A stretch of DNA of 64,000 nucleotides from CAYOWQ01 sp964407695 (GCA_964407695.1 CAYOWQ010000001.1:558001-622000), one strand, 5' to 3'. Positions 1 to 8,896 are shown, counted from the stretch's first letter. Translations and numbers: made by a program. The notes: generated by a model not told the origin, from the letters alone.

Positions 1-663
1 GGCATCATCGGTTTCCGATGCTTCACAGATCGCCCGCCAGAGCCCGAGAGCCTGCTCGCGCTGTTCCGGCCGCAGGTACCGATTGCGGCTGCTCATCGCC
101 AGTCCATCAGGCTCGCGAACGGTCGGGTGCGGCACAATCGCGAGATCGCCCCACCGTGGCGACTCCTGCGCCACCAGTTGCGAAATCACCTTGAACTGCT
201 GGTAGTCCTTCTCGCCAAACACCGCCGCTCGAGGCCGCACGATGTCAAACAGCCGGGCGACCACCTGGCAGACTCCCGCGAAGTGCGTGGGTCGAAACGC
301 ATCCTCAAGCCGTGGCTGGCGAGCCGCCGGCGGCAATGGGGGGGTCGGCACTGCGACGCCCGGGGGATACATCTCCTCCGGAGTCGGCGCAAAAATGACC
401 GTCGCTCCATTCGTCCCGCTGAGAGTCACATCATTCTCGAAAGTTCGCGGATATTTTCCGAAGTCCTCACCCTCGGCGAACTGGGTGGGGTTCACGAAAA
501 TGCTGACGACCACCTCGCCGCCGCCCGACGCATCTCGCAGGCTCGCCGCCCGGCGAATCAGCGCGGCATGCCCCTCATGCAGGGCCCCCATGGTCGGCAC
601 GAAGAAGCCCCCCAGAAAGGGCTTCAACTCGTCGGCCTTGGTCAGTATCCGCGGGTTGCTCAT
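1..663 (-). CDS. panC: Pantoate--beta-alanine ligase, C-terminus cut by window edge
   Basis: Condenses pantoate with beta-alanine using ATP, the last step of pantothenate synthesis in the cytoplasm. The visible 221 residues begin MSNPRILTKAD and carry the nucleotidyltransferase signature TMGALHEGH (residues 24-32), the FVNPTQF substrate loop (about 57-63), FGEKDYQQ and the SSRNRYL ATP-binding loop. The family is about 280 residues, so some 60 C-terminal residues lie outside the window. Its ATG overlaps the stop of the upstream hydrolase gene in an ATGA tetranucleotide (660-663), which suggests translational coupling. Confidence 0.95.
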   Translation of the reverse strand, partial: MSNPRILTKADELKPFLGGFFVPTMGALHEGHAALIRRAASLRDASGGGEVVVSIFVNPTQFAEGEDFGKYPRTFENDVTLSGTNGATVIFAPTPEEMYPPGVAVPTPPLPPAARQPRLEDAFRPTHFAGVCQVVARLFDIVRPRAAVFGEKDYQQFKVISQLVAQESPRWGDLAIVPHPTVREPDGLAMSSRNRYLRPEQREQALGLWRAICEASETDDA

Positions 664-1730
664 CGCACCTTCATAGGCGGCGCTTTGTCGCCGAACCATT
701 CCGGATGAGATTTCTTTGCCCGCGCCACGAACTGCTCCCCCTCGCTCCGCTCCATCGCGCCCGTATCGGCCAGCCATGAAACGAGTTCGATCTCGATCAG
801 AGGCAGGGCGTGGCGGCCGGTCGGCACATGCTCGAAGCGGTGATCGACATCCTGTAGTTCGAGGTAGTTCAAGTTGGTCTTTCCCGCTCGCACAAAGGCG
901 TCGCGAACCACCCGGGCGCTCTCCACCGGCACGCTGGTGTCGGCATCGCCGTGCACAAGGAAGATGGGAATTTGAAGACTCAACAGATCGTCAAGTGGTG
1001 CATCAAACAGAAAGCTGCTCCAGCGGCGGTACGGATGGCCCAGCCAAAGCGTGTCAGCCTGGGGATGCGCCCGGATATCGTCGAACGCGGTGTCGAGTTG
1101 TGCTTCACCGCCGATCCCATAGGCGGCCGGATTGCGCTGCACCAACGTGCGCAGTTCCTCCGCCTGCGACATTCCGCCGCCGCTGCCCATCACGACAAGA
1201 TGGGTCAAGCGCGGCTCCAACGTCGCAACCGCCGCGGCCACATCACCGCCCTCGCTCGTTCCCATCAGAATCACCGGACCTTCGGGCCGTCGATGATCGA
1301 GGTCATCCCGAATGACGGCGAGATGGTCAGCCACGCGAACATCCTTTGCGGCTCCCTTCAGCGATGCCTCCGGATCGACGGAGCCATCGGCGGCAACCCC
1401 TCGCCGCTCCATCATCACCACGTCCATCCCCATCGCGTTTGCCCCTGCGAGTCGGCCTGTCGCATTCAAGACCGTCTCATCTTCCGATCCTTGGATGTAG
1501 TACAGGACTCCTCTGGGATGCTCCCAGTGTGGTTTGCCGAACCTCCACTCAAAATTCTTGTACGCCTGCAGCGGGAAGCCATCTGGTGCGGCGACGGAAT
1601 ATCGCTGGGTTGCCACCTGAAGCTGGCATCCGCCGAGGCTGCCACTGGCGACCGCAACGATGAGGACCAAAAGGCACCTCGTTGCCGCTGTCCGCATCAG
1701 GAGAAGAAAAATCGAAGAAACAGATTGCAT
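660..1730 (-). CDS. Alpha/beta-hydrolase fold lipoprotein
   Basis: Predicted exported serine hydrolase of unknown substrate. A hydrophobic leader ends in the lipobox SLGGC (Cys35), so the protein is probably lipid-anchored. The nucleophile elbow is GTSEGG (Ser159). LVHGDAD (about 258-264) supplies the acid, and DVDHRF (His297) fits the catalytic histidine. ATG at 1697 (MRTAATR) is an alternative start; 1730 was kept because GAGG lies just upstream. The gene is the first of an operon with panC and overlaps it by 4 nt. A link to pantothenate metabolism is not implied by the sequence. Confidence 0.75.
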   Translation of the reverse strand: MQSVSSIFLLLMRTAATRCLLVLIVAVASGSLGGCQLQVATQRYSVAAPDGFPLQAYKNFEWRFGKPHWEHPRGVLYYIQGSEDETVLNATGRLAGANAMGMDVVMMERRGVAADGSVDPEASLKGAAKDVRVADHLAVIRDDLDHRRPEGPVILMGTSEGGDVAAAVATLEPRLTHLVVMGSGGGMSQAEELRTLVQRNPAAYGIGGEAQLDTAFDDIRAHPQADTLWLGHPYRRWSSFLFDAPLDDLLSLQIPIFLVHGDADTSVPVESARVVRDAFVRAGKTNLNYLELQDVDHRFEHVPTGRHALPLIEIELVSWLADTGAMERSEGEQFVARAKKSHPEWFGDKAPPMKVR

Positions 1731-1743
1731 TGGCTGGGCCTCT

Positions 1744-1771
1744 ATGATAGCATTTTGTACGGTATTGTCAA
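1744..1771 (-). promoter_or_regulatory. Sigma70-like promoter for the hydrolase-panC operon
   Basis: On the minus strand a perfect -35 TTGACA (1771-1766) is followed after 16 nt by -10 TATCAT (1749-1744). It lies just upstream of the hydrolase start, which would leave a very short leader or favour the internal ATG at 1697. Found by eye only. Confidence 0.6.
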
Positions 1772-1886
1772 GTCGGTGGTCGCTGCCTATTTGGAGATTG
1801 CCTTGCTGGGATTGAGCCTAGAATGATTCCAAATCAGCAGTTGAGAATGAGTCTCGACATCGAACGGTTCTGACAGGTCTGACCCT

Positions 1887-3125
1887 ATGGCTCCAAAACT
1901 ACCTATCTACATGGACAATGCGGCCACCACCCGAACCGACCCGCGGGTGGTGGAAGCCATGCTTCCCTACTTCACCGAGAAATTCGGCAACGCCGCCAGC
2001 CGCAACCACAAGTTCGGCTGGGAGGCGGAAGAAGCCGTCGACCACGCCCGCGAGTCGGCCGCGTCGCTGATCGGCGCCAATCCCAAGGAAATCATCTGGA
2101 CATCGGGTTCGACCGAGTCCAACAACCTTGCCATCAAGGGCGCAGCGCGAATGTACGAGAAGGCCGGTCCCGGCCAGACCGGCCGCGGCCACATCATCAC
2201 CACCATCATCGAACACAAGGCGGTGCTCGACCCCTGCAAGCGGCTTCAGCGCGAAGGGTTCGATGTCACGTTCCTTGATCCTCCCAAGGATGGCGTCATT
2301 ACCGCGGACATGATCAAGGCCGCGATGCGGCCCGACACGATTCTCGTGTCGATCATGTGGGCCAACAACGAAATCGGAACCATCAACGAAGTGCCACAGA
2401 TCGGCGCCTTGTGTCACGAGAGCGAGATCATTTTCCACACCGACGCCACCCAGTGGGTCGGCAAGATGCCCACCGACGTTGAGGCCGACAATATCGATCT
2501 GCTCTCATGGTCGGGCCACAAAATCTACGGCCCGAAGGGTGTCGGGGCCCTCTATGTGCGCCGCCGCAAGCCGCGCGTGCGGCTCGAAGCCATCATCGAT
2601 GGCGGCGGTCACGAGCGCGGCATGCGCAGCGGCACGCTGAATACCACCGGCATCGTCGGCTTCGGCAAGGCGTGCGAACTCTGCGCTGCCGAGATGGATC
2701 ACGATCGCGACCGGCTTTACAAGCTCCGCCGCAAGATGGAGACTGAGCTCTCCAAGCGCCTTGAAGTCGTGCAGATCAACGGCCATGCAGACAAGCGGCT
2801 TCCGCACATGACCAACATGTCGTTTGGGTTCGTGGAAGGCGAAAGCCTGCTCATGGGCATCAAGGACATCGCCTGTTCATCCGGTTCGGCGTGCACCAGC
2901 GCCAGCCTCGAGCCGAGCTACGTGCTCAAGGGCCTCGGCGTGGGCGACGAACTGGCTCACTCATCGCTTCGCCTCTCGCTCGGCCGCTGGTCGACCGAGG
3001 AAGAGGTTGACTACGCGATCAACGGCATCGTGAAGGCGGTGGAGCATCTCCGCACCATGAGCCCGCTCTACGATCTTCACAAGGAAGGCATCGATATCAG
3101 CAAGATCCAGTGGCAGACCCACTGA
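1887..3125 (+). CDS. iscS: Cysteine desulfurase IscS
   Basis: PLP enzyme that removes sulfur from cysteine and passes it to the IscU scaffold. The 412 residues show YMDNAATT at the N-terminus, the PLP-binding lysine in SGHKIYGPKG (Lys212), and the sulfur-accepting cysteine in SSGSACTSASLEPSYVL (Cys336). These match E. coli Lys206 and Cys328. Length and C-terminal tail are typical of group I enzymes. It is followed by iscU after 35 nt and then iscA, so this is a reduced isc operon. No iscR, hscA/hscB or fdx is seen in the window. Confidence 0.97.
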   Translation: MAPKLPIYMDNAATTRTDPRVVEAMLPYFTEKFGNAASRNHKFGWEAEEAVDHARESAASLIGANPKEIIWTSGSTESNNLAIKGAARMYEKAGPGQTGRGHIITTIIEHKAVLDPCKRLQREGFDVTFLDPPKDGVITADMIKAAMRPDTILVSIMWANNEIGTINEVPQIGALCHESEIIFHTDATQWVGKMPTDVEADNIDLLSWSGHKIYGPKGVGALYVRRRKPRVRLEAIIDGGGHERGMRSGTLNTTGIVGFGKACELCAAEMDHDRDRLYKLRRKMETELSKRLEVVQINGHADKRLPHMTNMSFGFVEGESLLMGIKDIACSSGSACTSASLEPSYVLKGLGVGDELAHSSLRLSLGRWSTEEEVDYAINGIVKAVEHLRTMSPLYDLHKEGIDISKIQWQTH

Positions 3126-3160
3126 GTTCGTCGGAAAGGGTCCGCCAGGAAGGAATCCAT

Positions 3161-3589
3161 ATGGCCTATAGCGACAAAGTCATCGACCACTACCAGAACC
3201 CGCGAAACGTTGGCTCGTTCGGCGCGTCCAAGGACGTCGCCCAGCGCAAAGACATTGGCGTGGGGATCGTCGGCGCACCCGAATGCGGCGACGTCATGCA
3301 GCTTCAGCTCAAGATCAACCCCGACACGCGGCAGATTGAAGACGCCAAGTTCAAGTGCTTCGGCTGCGGTTCGGCGATCGCCTCTTCATCTCTCGCCACC
3401 GAGTGGATCAAGGGCAAGACGATCGACGAAGCTTTGCAGATCAAGAACACCCAGATCGTCGAAGAGCTCAGTCTTCCGCCGGTGAAGATTCACTGCTCGG
3501 TGCTCGCTGAAGACTCGATCCGCACCGCGATCAAGGATTACCAGAAGAAGAACGGCCTGCTCAAGGAAGAGCCCGCCCCAACGCACTGA
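3161..3589 (+). CDS. iscU: Iron-sulfur cluster scaffold IscU
   Basis: Scaffold on which 2Fe-2S clusters are assembled. The 142-residue protein begins MAYSDKVIDHY after a clear AGGAAGGA site; an in-frame upstream ATG at 3110 lies inside iscS and was not used. Cluster ligands are present: Cys42 and Asp44 (PECGD), Cys69 (FGCGSAIASSS), His111 and Cys112. Cys66 is an extra cysteine. The HscA-recognition motif LPPVK (105-109) is kept although no hscA is nearby, which suggests the chaperone is encoded elsewhere. Confidence 0.96.
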   Translation: MAYSDKVIDHYQNPRNVGSFGASKDVAQRKDIGVGIVGAPECGDVMQLQLKINPDTRQIEDAKFKCFGCGSAIASSSLATEWIKGKTIDEALQIKNTQIVEELSLPPVKIHCSVLAEDSIRTAIKDYQKKNGLLKEEPAPTH

Positions 3590-3599
3590 TTCGTCAATT

Positions 3600-3620
3600 C
3601 CCTCTCTTTTGGGGAGAGGG
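3600..3620. repeat. Intergenic hairpin CCCTCTC-N7-GAGAGGG
   Basis: Inverted repeat (3600-3606 and 3614-3620) followed by GGCCGGGTGAGGGG, lying between iscU and iscA. This kind of pyrimidine/purine hairpin is dispersed in many GC-rich genomes. It has no U-tract, so it is probably not a strong terminator. Confidence 0.5.
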
Positions 3621-3693
3621 GCCGGGTGAGGGGCATCGAACCCACTCGCCCAGTCGACCGTAATATTGTTGTCCGCCTCCACGAGAATCCACC

Positions 3694-4116
3694 ATGCCCG
3701 TCACCGTCACCGAAACAGCCGCCCGTGAAATTGCCACGATCATCGAACAGCAGGGGCTCGACGCCGGCGCTGTGCGTCTTCGCGTCGGCGTGAAAGGCGG
3801 CGGCTGCAGCGGATTCTCGTACGTTCTCGACCTCACCGAGGCCCAGAAGGATACCGACGAGATGTGGGAATTCTCCTATAGTCTTCCCGCCCCCAAGGCG
3901 GCCAAGGAAGCCGGCGAGACCGGGGAAGGCCATGCCGTCGCTGTCGCCGAAGGCGGCGAATCATTCACCATTCGGGTGATCTGCGACCCCAAGAGCTACC
4001 TCTACCTCAACGGCACCACCATCGACTTCAAGGATGAACTGATGGGCAGAGGGTTTGTGTTCAACAACCCCAACGCCACCACGACCTGCGGCTGCGGGTC
4101 GTCGTTCAGCGCGTGA
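3694..4116 (+). CDS. iscA: IscA/HesB-family iron-sulfur carrier with an internal insertion
   Basis: A-type carrier that receives or transfers iron-sulfur clusters. The three conserved cysteines are present: Cys38 in GGGCSGF, and Cys132 and Cys134 in the C-terminal TCGCGSSF. The protein has 140 residues against about 107 in most members. The extra length is an Ala/Glu/Lys-rich segment at roughly residues 57-91, between the first cysteine and the FTIRVICDPKS strand. It is the third gene of the isc group, 104 nt after iscU, with a hairpin in the gap. Confidence 0.9.
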   Translation: MPVTVTETAAREIATIIEQQGLDAGAVRLRVGVKGGGCSGFSYVLDLTEAQKDTDEMWEFSYSLPAPKAAKEAGETGEGHAVAVAEGGESFTIRVICDPKSYLYLNGTTIDFKDELMGRGFVFNNPNATTTCGCGSSFSA

Positions 4117-4224
4117 GCCGGACTTTCCGAATTTATCGGTAACGACTGCCTCTGTCGGCGGGTTGAATTCGTTCAAGGATTCGCGGCGGTTGCCCTCGAA
4201 CGCATCGCCTAGGATGCCCTCCTG

Positions 4225-4674
4225 ATGCCGCCGACCCAGGAGGAAGTCACTCTTGAATCTCAGTCCGGAGGAGCAACACGCGCCATCGCGGGCGAAGTGG
4301 TGCGGCGGAGCAACGCCGTTCGCGGCATGATGGTCGCGGCGTATTGCCTCGGTGGGGTCCTGCTGATGGCTCCGTGCATCCTGATTCCGGGGCCGCACAT
4401 GGTGCTGGCGCTGGGCGTGCCGGTGGTGGCCGTGATCCTCGCCATGAGGGTGTGGAAGCGGCGGGAACTCTACTTCGATATCGAGGGGCCATGCCCGGCG
4501 TGCAACGCGCCGATCAAGCTTAACGGCGGCCTGCTGAGCGACCGCGCGTGGCAAGTGTGCCCGGAGTGCAGCGCCTCCCTCACGGTGCGGCCGAAAGACG
4601 CTCCAGCCGCCGATGCGGTCGCCAATCCGGTTGCAACGGATGAAGCTCCCGCCGAGCCATCGGCCCGGCCGTAA
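4225..4674 (+). CDS. Two-TM membrane protein with zinc ribbon
   Basis: Function not recognised. The 149 residues show a charged N-terminus, two hydrophobic stretches (about 34-54 and 57-74), then a cytosolic-type zinc ribbon with CPAC and CPEC about 23 residues apart, and an Ala/Pro-rich tail. Two other proteins in the window (8346-8801 and 15015-15563) combine membrane segments with a CxxC ribbon in a similar way, which seems to be a habit of this lineage. Confidence 0.65.
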   Translation: MPPTQEEVTLESQSGGATRAIAGEVVRRSNAVRGMMVAAYCLGGVLLMAPCILIPGPHMVLALGVPVVAVILAMRVWKRRELYFDIEGPCPACNAPIKLNGGLLSDRAWQVCPECSASLTVRPKDAPAADAVANPVATDEAPAEPSARP

Positions 4675-4715
4675 CCGGCCTTACCCCGCCTTTGAAAAAT
4701 CCAGGACCGCTCCCC

Positions 4716-4764
4716 TTGACATTCTATGGAAGCGCTCTAGACTCTCCCCTAGACGCGCTAGGGG
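4716..4764 (+). promoter_or_regulatory. Promoter and palindromic operator of the padR gene
   Basis: TTGACA (4716-4721), 16 nt, TAGACT (4738-4743) form a good promoter. Immediately downstream lies a perfect inverted repeat CCCCTAG-ACGCG-CTAGGGG (4746-4764) ending 7 nt before the padR ATG and containing its Shine-Dalgarno AGGGG. A PadR dimer bound here would block initiation, so autoregulation is likely (inference). Confidence 0.6.
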
Positions 4765-4771
4765 AACCAAC

Positions 4772-5143
4772 ATGCCAGCCACCTCACCCGATCTTCTGCA
4801 AGGCACGCTCGACATGCTCGTCCTGCGAACCCTCGCCCTTGGCGACAATCACGGCTATGGCATCGCCCGCCGCATTCGCCAGGTGTCCGATGAAGTGCTG
4901 CAGGTGGAGGAAGGCTCGCTCTACCCCGCGCTGCATCGGCTGGCCAAGAAGCGGCTCATTCGCGGCGAGTGGCGTCAGTCCGAATCCAACCGTCGCGCCC
5001 GCTACTACGCGCTCACCGATACCGGCCGGGCCCACCTTCGCAGCGAGACCGCCACGTGGAACCGGCTGGTCGAAGCGATCGGCAAGGTGCTCGCGGCCGA
5101 TCGGTCTATCGCGCCGGCAACGAACATGGTGGTGGGGGCCTGA
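4772..5143 (+). CDS. PadR-family transcriptional regulator
   Basis: 123-residue winged-helix repressor. It has the family pattern LLQGTLDMLVLRTL, HGYGIARRI, EEGSLYPALHRL and RARYYALTDTG. The start at 4772 follows AGGGGAACCAAC; an upstream ATG at 4613 lies inside the previous gene. The next gene starts 1 nt after the stop and encodes a membrane protein whose N-terminus resembles the permease prefix domain usually encoded beside such PadR genes, so the pair is one operon. Confidence 0.92.
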   Translation: MPATSPDLLQGTLDMLVLRTLALGDNHGYGIARRIRQVSDEVLQVEEGSLYPALHRLAKKRLIRGEWRQSESNRRARYYALTDTGRAHLRSETATWNRLVEAIGKVLAADRSIAPATNMVVGA

Positions 5144-5144
5144 G

Positions 5145-6485
5145 ATGCGAATCGCGACGGTGCTCTCCGCGCTCAATCCTGTTTCGGGTGGGCTTCGAGA
5201 CCTCTTCCGGGGTTTCGATCCCCGCCCCGAGCCCGAGATCGACGACGACCTCGACGCCGAATTTTCCTTCCACCTTGATCAACTCGAACGGGAACTGATC
5301 TCCGGCGGTGATGAACCCGCCGCCGCCCGTCGCCACGCCATTGAGCGATTCGGCGATGTGAACCGCTTGAAATCCGAATGTCGCACCATCGCCCTCAAGG
5401 AGCGAATCATGCTGCAGAAAGTGAATTTTGTTCTCATGCTCGTGCTTACCTCTGTCGTGGTGATTCTGAGCGTTCAGGTGTTCATCACCCAGCGAGCCAC
5501 GGCGGTGTCGATCCGGGCGATTGCTGAGCGGTTGGCGAGCGATCAGCAGGGCCCGACCGATCAGCCACGAGCAAACTCGTCCGTTTTGGGGGTCGTGTAT
5601 ATCGACGGCGAGGTTGATCGACCCGGCGTGTACAACTTGCCGAGGAATGATCGCCTGACTCTTCAGCGGCTTATCGCCGCGGCCGGCGGGCGCAGACCTG
5701 AAGCCGTGAAGGCCACGCTCATTCGAGATACAACGGAGGGTCGCATCGAGACGAATGTCGATCTGACAAAGGTGCCAGGAGTTGGCGATGATCCTGTGCT
5801 GCAGAACGGGGACCACATTGTCGTTACTGGAAAGCCGTCGGAAGCTAACGCTGTCCCCAAACTCAAGATCCTACCCTCCAAACGCACCATCGATATTCGA
5901 TGGAATGATCGCGATCCAGCGACCGTTGAGCTTCCCGAAACGTTTGTCCTGACATTTGCTGATTTCGCGCGACAGCAACTGCCCCAAGAGGGTACTGTCG
6001 CATTCATGTCGCTGTTTCGAAATCGCGGCATGGAACAAACCGCTGATCTCATTGCGTTACCCGAGGGCTTGATCAACGAAAGTCGGATGGCAAACAAGCC
6101 GCTGCAGCAGGGAGATCTAATTGACATCCTGGTGCTTGAGGGGACCCGGGACGATGTGGAGGCGCTGCGAGACCAGCACACGTATTTTGTGAGAGTATCC
6201 GGGGATGTGCAGTTGCCCGGGTCCCGACGGATCAATGGTCAAGAGGCCATGCTCAGTGATGTCATCCTCGCTGCCCAACCCATCGTGGTCGAGGGTGAAT
6301 ATCCCACGTGGGTCTATCTCCGATTAGCGGCGGATTCTCGCGGCGACTGGATTGCCTATCCCGGCAGCGACGTCTTCGGTCTCTCGCCGAAACCCATCGC
6401 GGTGCACGCCAACGACCAGATCAGGGTCTCATTCAAGCCGCTGCACGACACATCAACAGCCGCCGCAGGCTCTGACGGCGGTTGA
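5145..6485 (+). CDS. Membrane protein: permease-prefix-like N-terminus, one TM, SLBB-like domains
   Basis: 446 residues. Residues about 35-80 (DLDAEFSFHL... ARRHAIERFGD) look like the cytoplasmic prefix domain of PadR-linked ABC permeases. One membrane helix follows at about 94-114. The extracytoplasmic part has an SLBB/beta-grasp-like domain at about 147-228 (VYIDGEVDRPGVYNL, AAGG, NGDHIVV) and a second, weaker one at about 345-435 (VRVSGDVQLPGSRRI, ANDQIRV). SLBB domains occur in polysaccharide export and ComEA-like proteins. No ABC permease core is present. The gene lies 1 nt after padR. The role is unknown; envelope signalling or polysaccharide binding is possible. Confidence 0.75.
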   Translation: MRIATVLSALNPVSGGLRDLFRGFDPRPEPEIDDDLDAEFSFHLDQLERELISGGDEPAAARRHAIERFGDVNRLKSECRTIALKERIMLQKVNFVLMLVLTSVVVILSVQVFITQRATAVSIRAIAERLASDQQGPTDQPRANSSVLGVVYIDGEVDRPGVYNLPRNDRLTLQRLIAAAGGRRPEAVKATLIRDTTEGRIETNVDLTKVPGVGDDPVLQNGDHIVVTGKPSEANAVPKLKILPSKRTIDIRWNDRDPATVELPETFVLTFADFARQQLPQEGTVAFMSLFRNRGMEQTADLIALPEGLINESRMANKPLQQGDLIDILVLEGTRDDVEALRDQHTYFVRVSGDVQLPGSRRINGQEAMLSDVILAAQPIVVEGEYPTWVYLRLAADSRGDWIAYPGSDVFGLSPKPIAVHANDQIRVSFKPLHDTSTAAAGSDGG

Positions 6486-6591
6486 TCCCAGTTGACCTGT
6501 ACGATCAGTCAATCTCAACTGAACGAGTCGTCAATCGCCACCACCCACCATCCCGGTTACCCTGCGTGATTCAAACCATGGAGGAACCGCG

Positions 6592-8250
6592 ATGCGATTT
6601 CCAATGAATGTGCTGCTCTGCCTCACCCTGTCGGCCGCAGTCGGCCTGCTTGGGCCCGCCGGTTGCTCGTCGGGATCGCGCACCGATGCGCCGCAAATGT
6701 ACGCCGGTTTCGGCGGCTATCAGCGGCCGATCACCACCAGCAGTCCTGAGGCCCAACAGTGGTTCAATCAGGGCCTCCAATTGCTCTACGGGTTCAATCA
6801 CGACGAAGCCATTCGTTCGTTCCGTGCCGCTGCGGCGGCCGATCCTCAGTGCGCCATGGCGTGGTGGGGCGTGGCCTATGCCAACGGCCTGCACATCAAC
6901 AACCCGACGATGTCGCCCGAGCAATCGAAGGATGCCTTCGACGCTGCGCAGGAGGCGCTCGCTCGCATCGACCATGCTGCGCCGATCGAGCAGGCGTTGA
7001 TCCGCGCCGTCGCCGAGCGCTATGCCTGGCCCATTCCCGAGGATCGAATGCCCCTCGACGAGGCCTATGCCGCAGCCATGGAAGCCGCCTGGCGCGCGTT
7101 TCCCAACGACCCCGACGTGGGCGCTCTCTATGCCGAGTCGCTTATGGATCTTCAACCCTGGGACCTCTGGACGCCGGAAGGCGAACCCAAGGGGCGAGCC
7201 CTCGAAATCGTGCAGGTGCTGGAGCAGGTCATGGCCATGCGGCCGGATCATCCAGGGGCCAATCACTTCTACATTCATACCGTGGAGGCATCGCATCAGC
7301 CCGAACGCGCGCTGGTTTCGGCTGAGCGGCTACCCAATCTCGTGCCCGGGTCGGGCCACCTGGTTCACATGCCGGCGCACGTCTATGCCCGCGTCGGTCG
7401 CTATGACAGGGCCAGCGACGCCAACGTCCAGGCGATCAAGGCAGACCGGGCCTATTTCGCCAAGGCGCCTCCGCCGAGGTTCTATAGCCTCTACTTCGTG
7501 CACAACCTGCATTTCCTTGCTTATTCCGCGATGATGGAGGGGCGGTATGAGGTTGCAATCGACGCCGCCCGCGACCTTGAGCGCGAGATCCCGGAAAACT
7601 TTCTTCGCGAGTGGACCTTTATCGCCGACGGCTTCATGCCGGTGACGTATCACGTCAAAATCCGCTTCGGCCGGTGGAACGACATCCTTCGCGAGCCGGA
7701 ACCGCCGGCCTATCGGCACTTCAGCCGCACCATGCATCACTATGCCCGAGGCGTGGCACTGAGCGCCCTTGGTCGTACCGAGGACGCCGCTCGGGAACTG
7801 ACGGCCTTCGAAAATGAAGCGGCCGCGATTCCCGAGGACTGGATGGTTGGAAACAACACCGCGGGCGACATCGTGGCTGTCGCCCGACAGATGCTCAAAG
7901 GTGAATTAGCCTACCGCGAGGGCAATTACGACGAGGCGTTTGCCATACTCCGCGAAGGTGTGTCACTGGAAGACAAGCTCAAGTATGACGAGCCGCCGGG
8001 TTGGATGCAGCCGGTTCGCCACGCGCTGGGCGCCCTGTTGATGGGGGCGGGGCGGGCAGCCGAGGCGGAGATGTACTATCGCGACGACCTCCATCGCAAT
8101 CCTCGCAACGGCTGGGCAATTCTGGGGCTGGAGAAATCGTTGCGAGCGCAAGGAAAGGTAAAGGAGGCTGAGGAGTCTGGCCGCGAACTGGCGCAGGTGT
8201 GGACGCGAGCTGATGTGAAGCCGACGTCGTCGTGCTATTGCCAACCGTGA
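6592..8250 (+). CDS. Tetratricopeptide-repeat lipoprotein
   Basis: 552 residues with a signal peptide ending in lipobox GPAGC (Cys25). TPR-like helices follow (WFNQGLQLLYGFNHDEAIRSFRAAA, YARVGRYDRASDANVQAI, ALLMGAGRAAEAEMYYRDDL). Conserved stretches such as GANHFYIHTVE and HMPAHVYAR mark a family of exported TPR proteins found in many bacteria, with no assigned reaction. It stands alone with GGAGGAACCGCG before the ATG. A scaffold or protein-interaction role is inferred. Confidence 0.8.
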   Translation: MRFPMNVLLCLTLSAAVGLLGPAGCSSGSRTDAPQMYAGFGGYQRPITTSSPEAQQWFNQGLQLLYGFNHDEAIRSFRAAAAADPQCAMAWWGVAYANGLHINNPTMSPEQSKDAFDAAQEALARIDHAAPIEQALIRAVAERYAWPIPEDRMPLDEAYAAAMEAAWRAFPNDPDVGALYAESLMDLQPWDLWTPEGEPKGRALEIVQVLEQVMAMRPDHPGANHFYIHTVEASHQPERALVSAERLPNLVPGSGHLVHMPAHVYARVGRYDRASDANVQAIKADRAYFAKAPPPRFYSLYFVHNLHFLAYSAMMEGRYEVAIDAARDLEREIPENFLREWTFIADGFMPVTYHVKIRFGRWNDILREPEPPAYRHFSRTMHHYARGVALSALGRTEDAARELTAFENEAAAIPEDWMVGNNTAGDIVAVARQMLKGELAYREGNYDEAFAILREGVSLEDKLKYDEPPGWMQPVRHALGALLMGAGRAAEAEMYYRDDLHRNPRNGWAILGLEKSLRAQGKVKEAEESGRELAQVWTRADVKPTSSCYCQP

Positions 8251-8345
8251 GATTGCGCTGCCGGCCGTGGCCGAGCGGCGAGTCCAGAGATCAATGGTTT
8301 CCATCGCCGGTTTCCCGGTGACACGCGCGTGCAGCCTGCGATTTC

Positions 8346-8801
8346 CTAGGCGGGCTGCGTGCGCGGCTGGCCGCACTCGGGGCACGTCGTTCCGGGCACC
8401 TCGCACGTGCGATAGCCGCAACGACAGTATTGCGGGCGCACGGTGCGCTTTGATGTCGCCAGCAGCACGACACAGGAGAGAGGTCCAAGTGTGGCGACAA
8501 AGGGAATCTTGGTGCTCAGGATCGACCGGCGAATGATGGTGCCTTCGGGGCTGGCACTAATGCCTGGTTGCAACCGTGCCCGGACATCGAAGCCGCCGGA
8601 TGGGATCGGCGGCGACGTCAGCGTCAATCCCAGCCGGCCGTTACCAATGGCGATCTCGATCCATCGCCCGAAACCGATCGATGTGCTGACGGCCGCTTGG
8701 TACAGCACGGAGAGTATCGCCAGACCGATGACCGCGGCCGACGCTTTTCGCAGCAGACCGACCCACCAGCGGCGAGGTTCATACGGCGACTCCTCTGGCA
8801 T
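8346..8801 (-). CDS. Membrane protein with C-terminal zinc ribbon
   Basis: 151 residues, function not recognised. One hydrophobic helix near residues 15-37, a beta-rich middle, a second hydrophobic stretch near 100-112, then CRCGYRTCEVPGTTCPECG, a ribbon with paired CxC/CxxC knuckles. The layout resembles small planctomycete membrane proteins that carry 'CPECG' ribbons. Confidence 0.65.
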   Translation of the reverse strand: MPEESPYEPRRWWVGLLRKASAAVIGLAILSVLYQAAVSTSIGFGRWIEIAIGNGRLGLTLTSPPIPSGGFDVRARLQPGISASPEGTIIRRSILSTKIPFVATLGPLSCVVLLATSKRTVRPQYCRCGYRTCEVPGTTCPECGQPRTQPA

Positions 8802-8858
8802 GGCACCATGCTATCGCCCGCGAGATTGCAACAAAAGCGTGTCGGGGAGGTAGTGGCC

Positions 8859-8896
8859 AAAAAGCGACAAGGGCGTCCGCCGAAGCAGACGCCCTT
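8859..8896 (-). terminator. Rho-independent terminator of the cold-shock gene
   Basis: Stem AAGGGCGTCCGC (8869-8880) and GCAGACGCCCTT (8885-8896) with a CGAA loop and one mismatch, followed on the minus strand by a T5 tract (8863-8859). It sits 37 nt past the csp stop. Confidence 0.8.

Noticed and set aside
951..1826. 291-codon plus-strand ORF opposite the hydrolase
   Set aside because: The minus strand encodes a lipoprotein with a complete catalytic pattern. The plus ORF has no domain and runs across the promoter.
4613..4771. Longer start for the PadR protein
   Set aside because: The extra N-terminus overlaps the previous gene and the promoter/operator. The family begins at the ATG after AGGGG.
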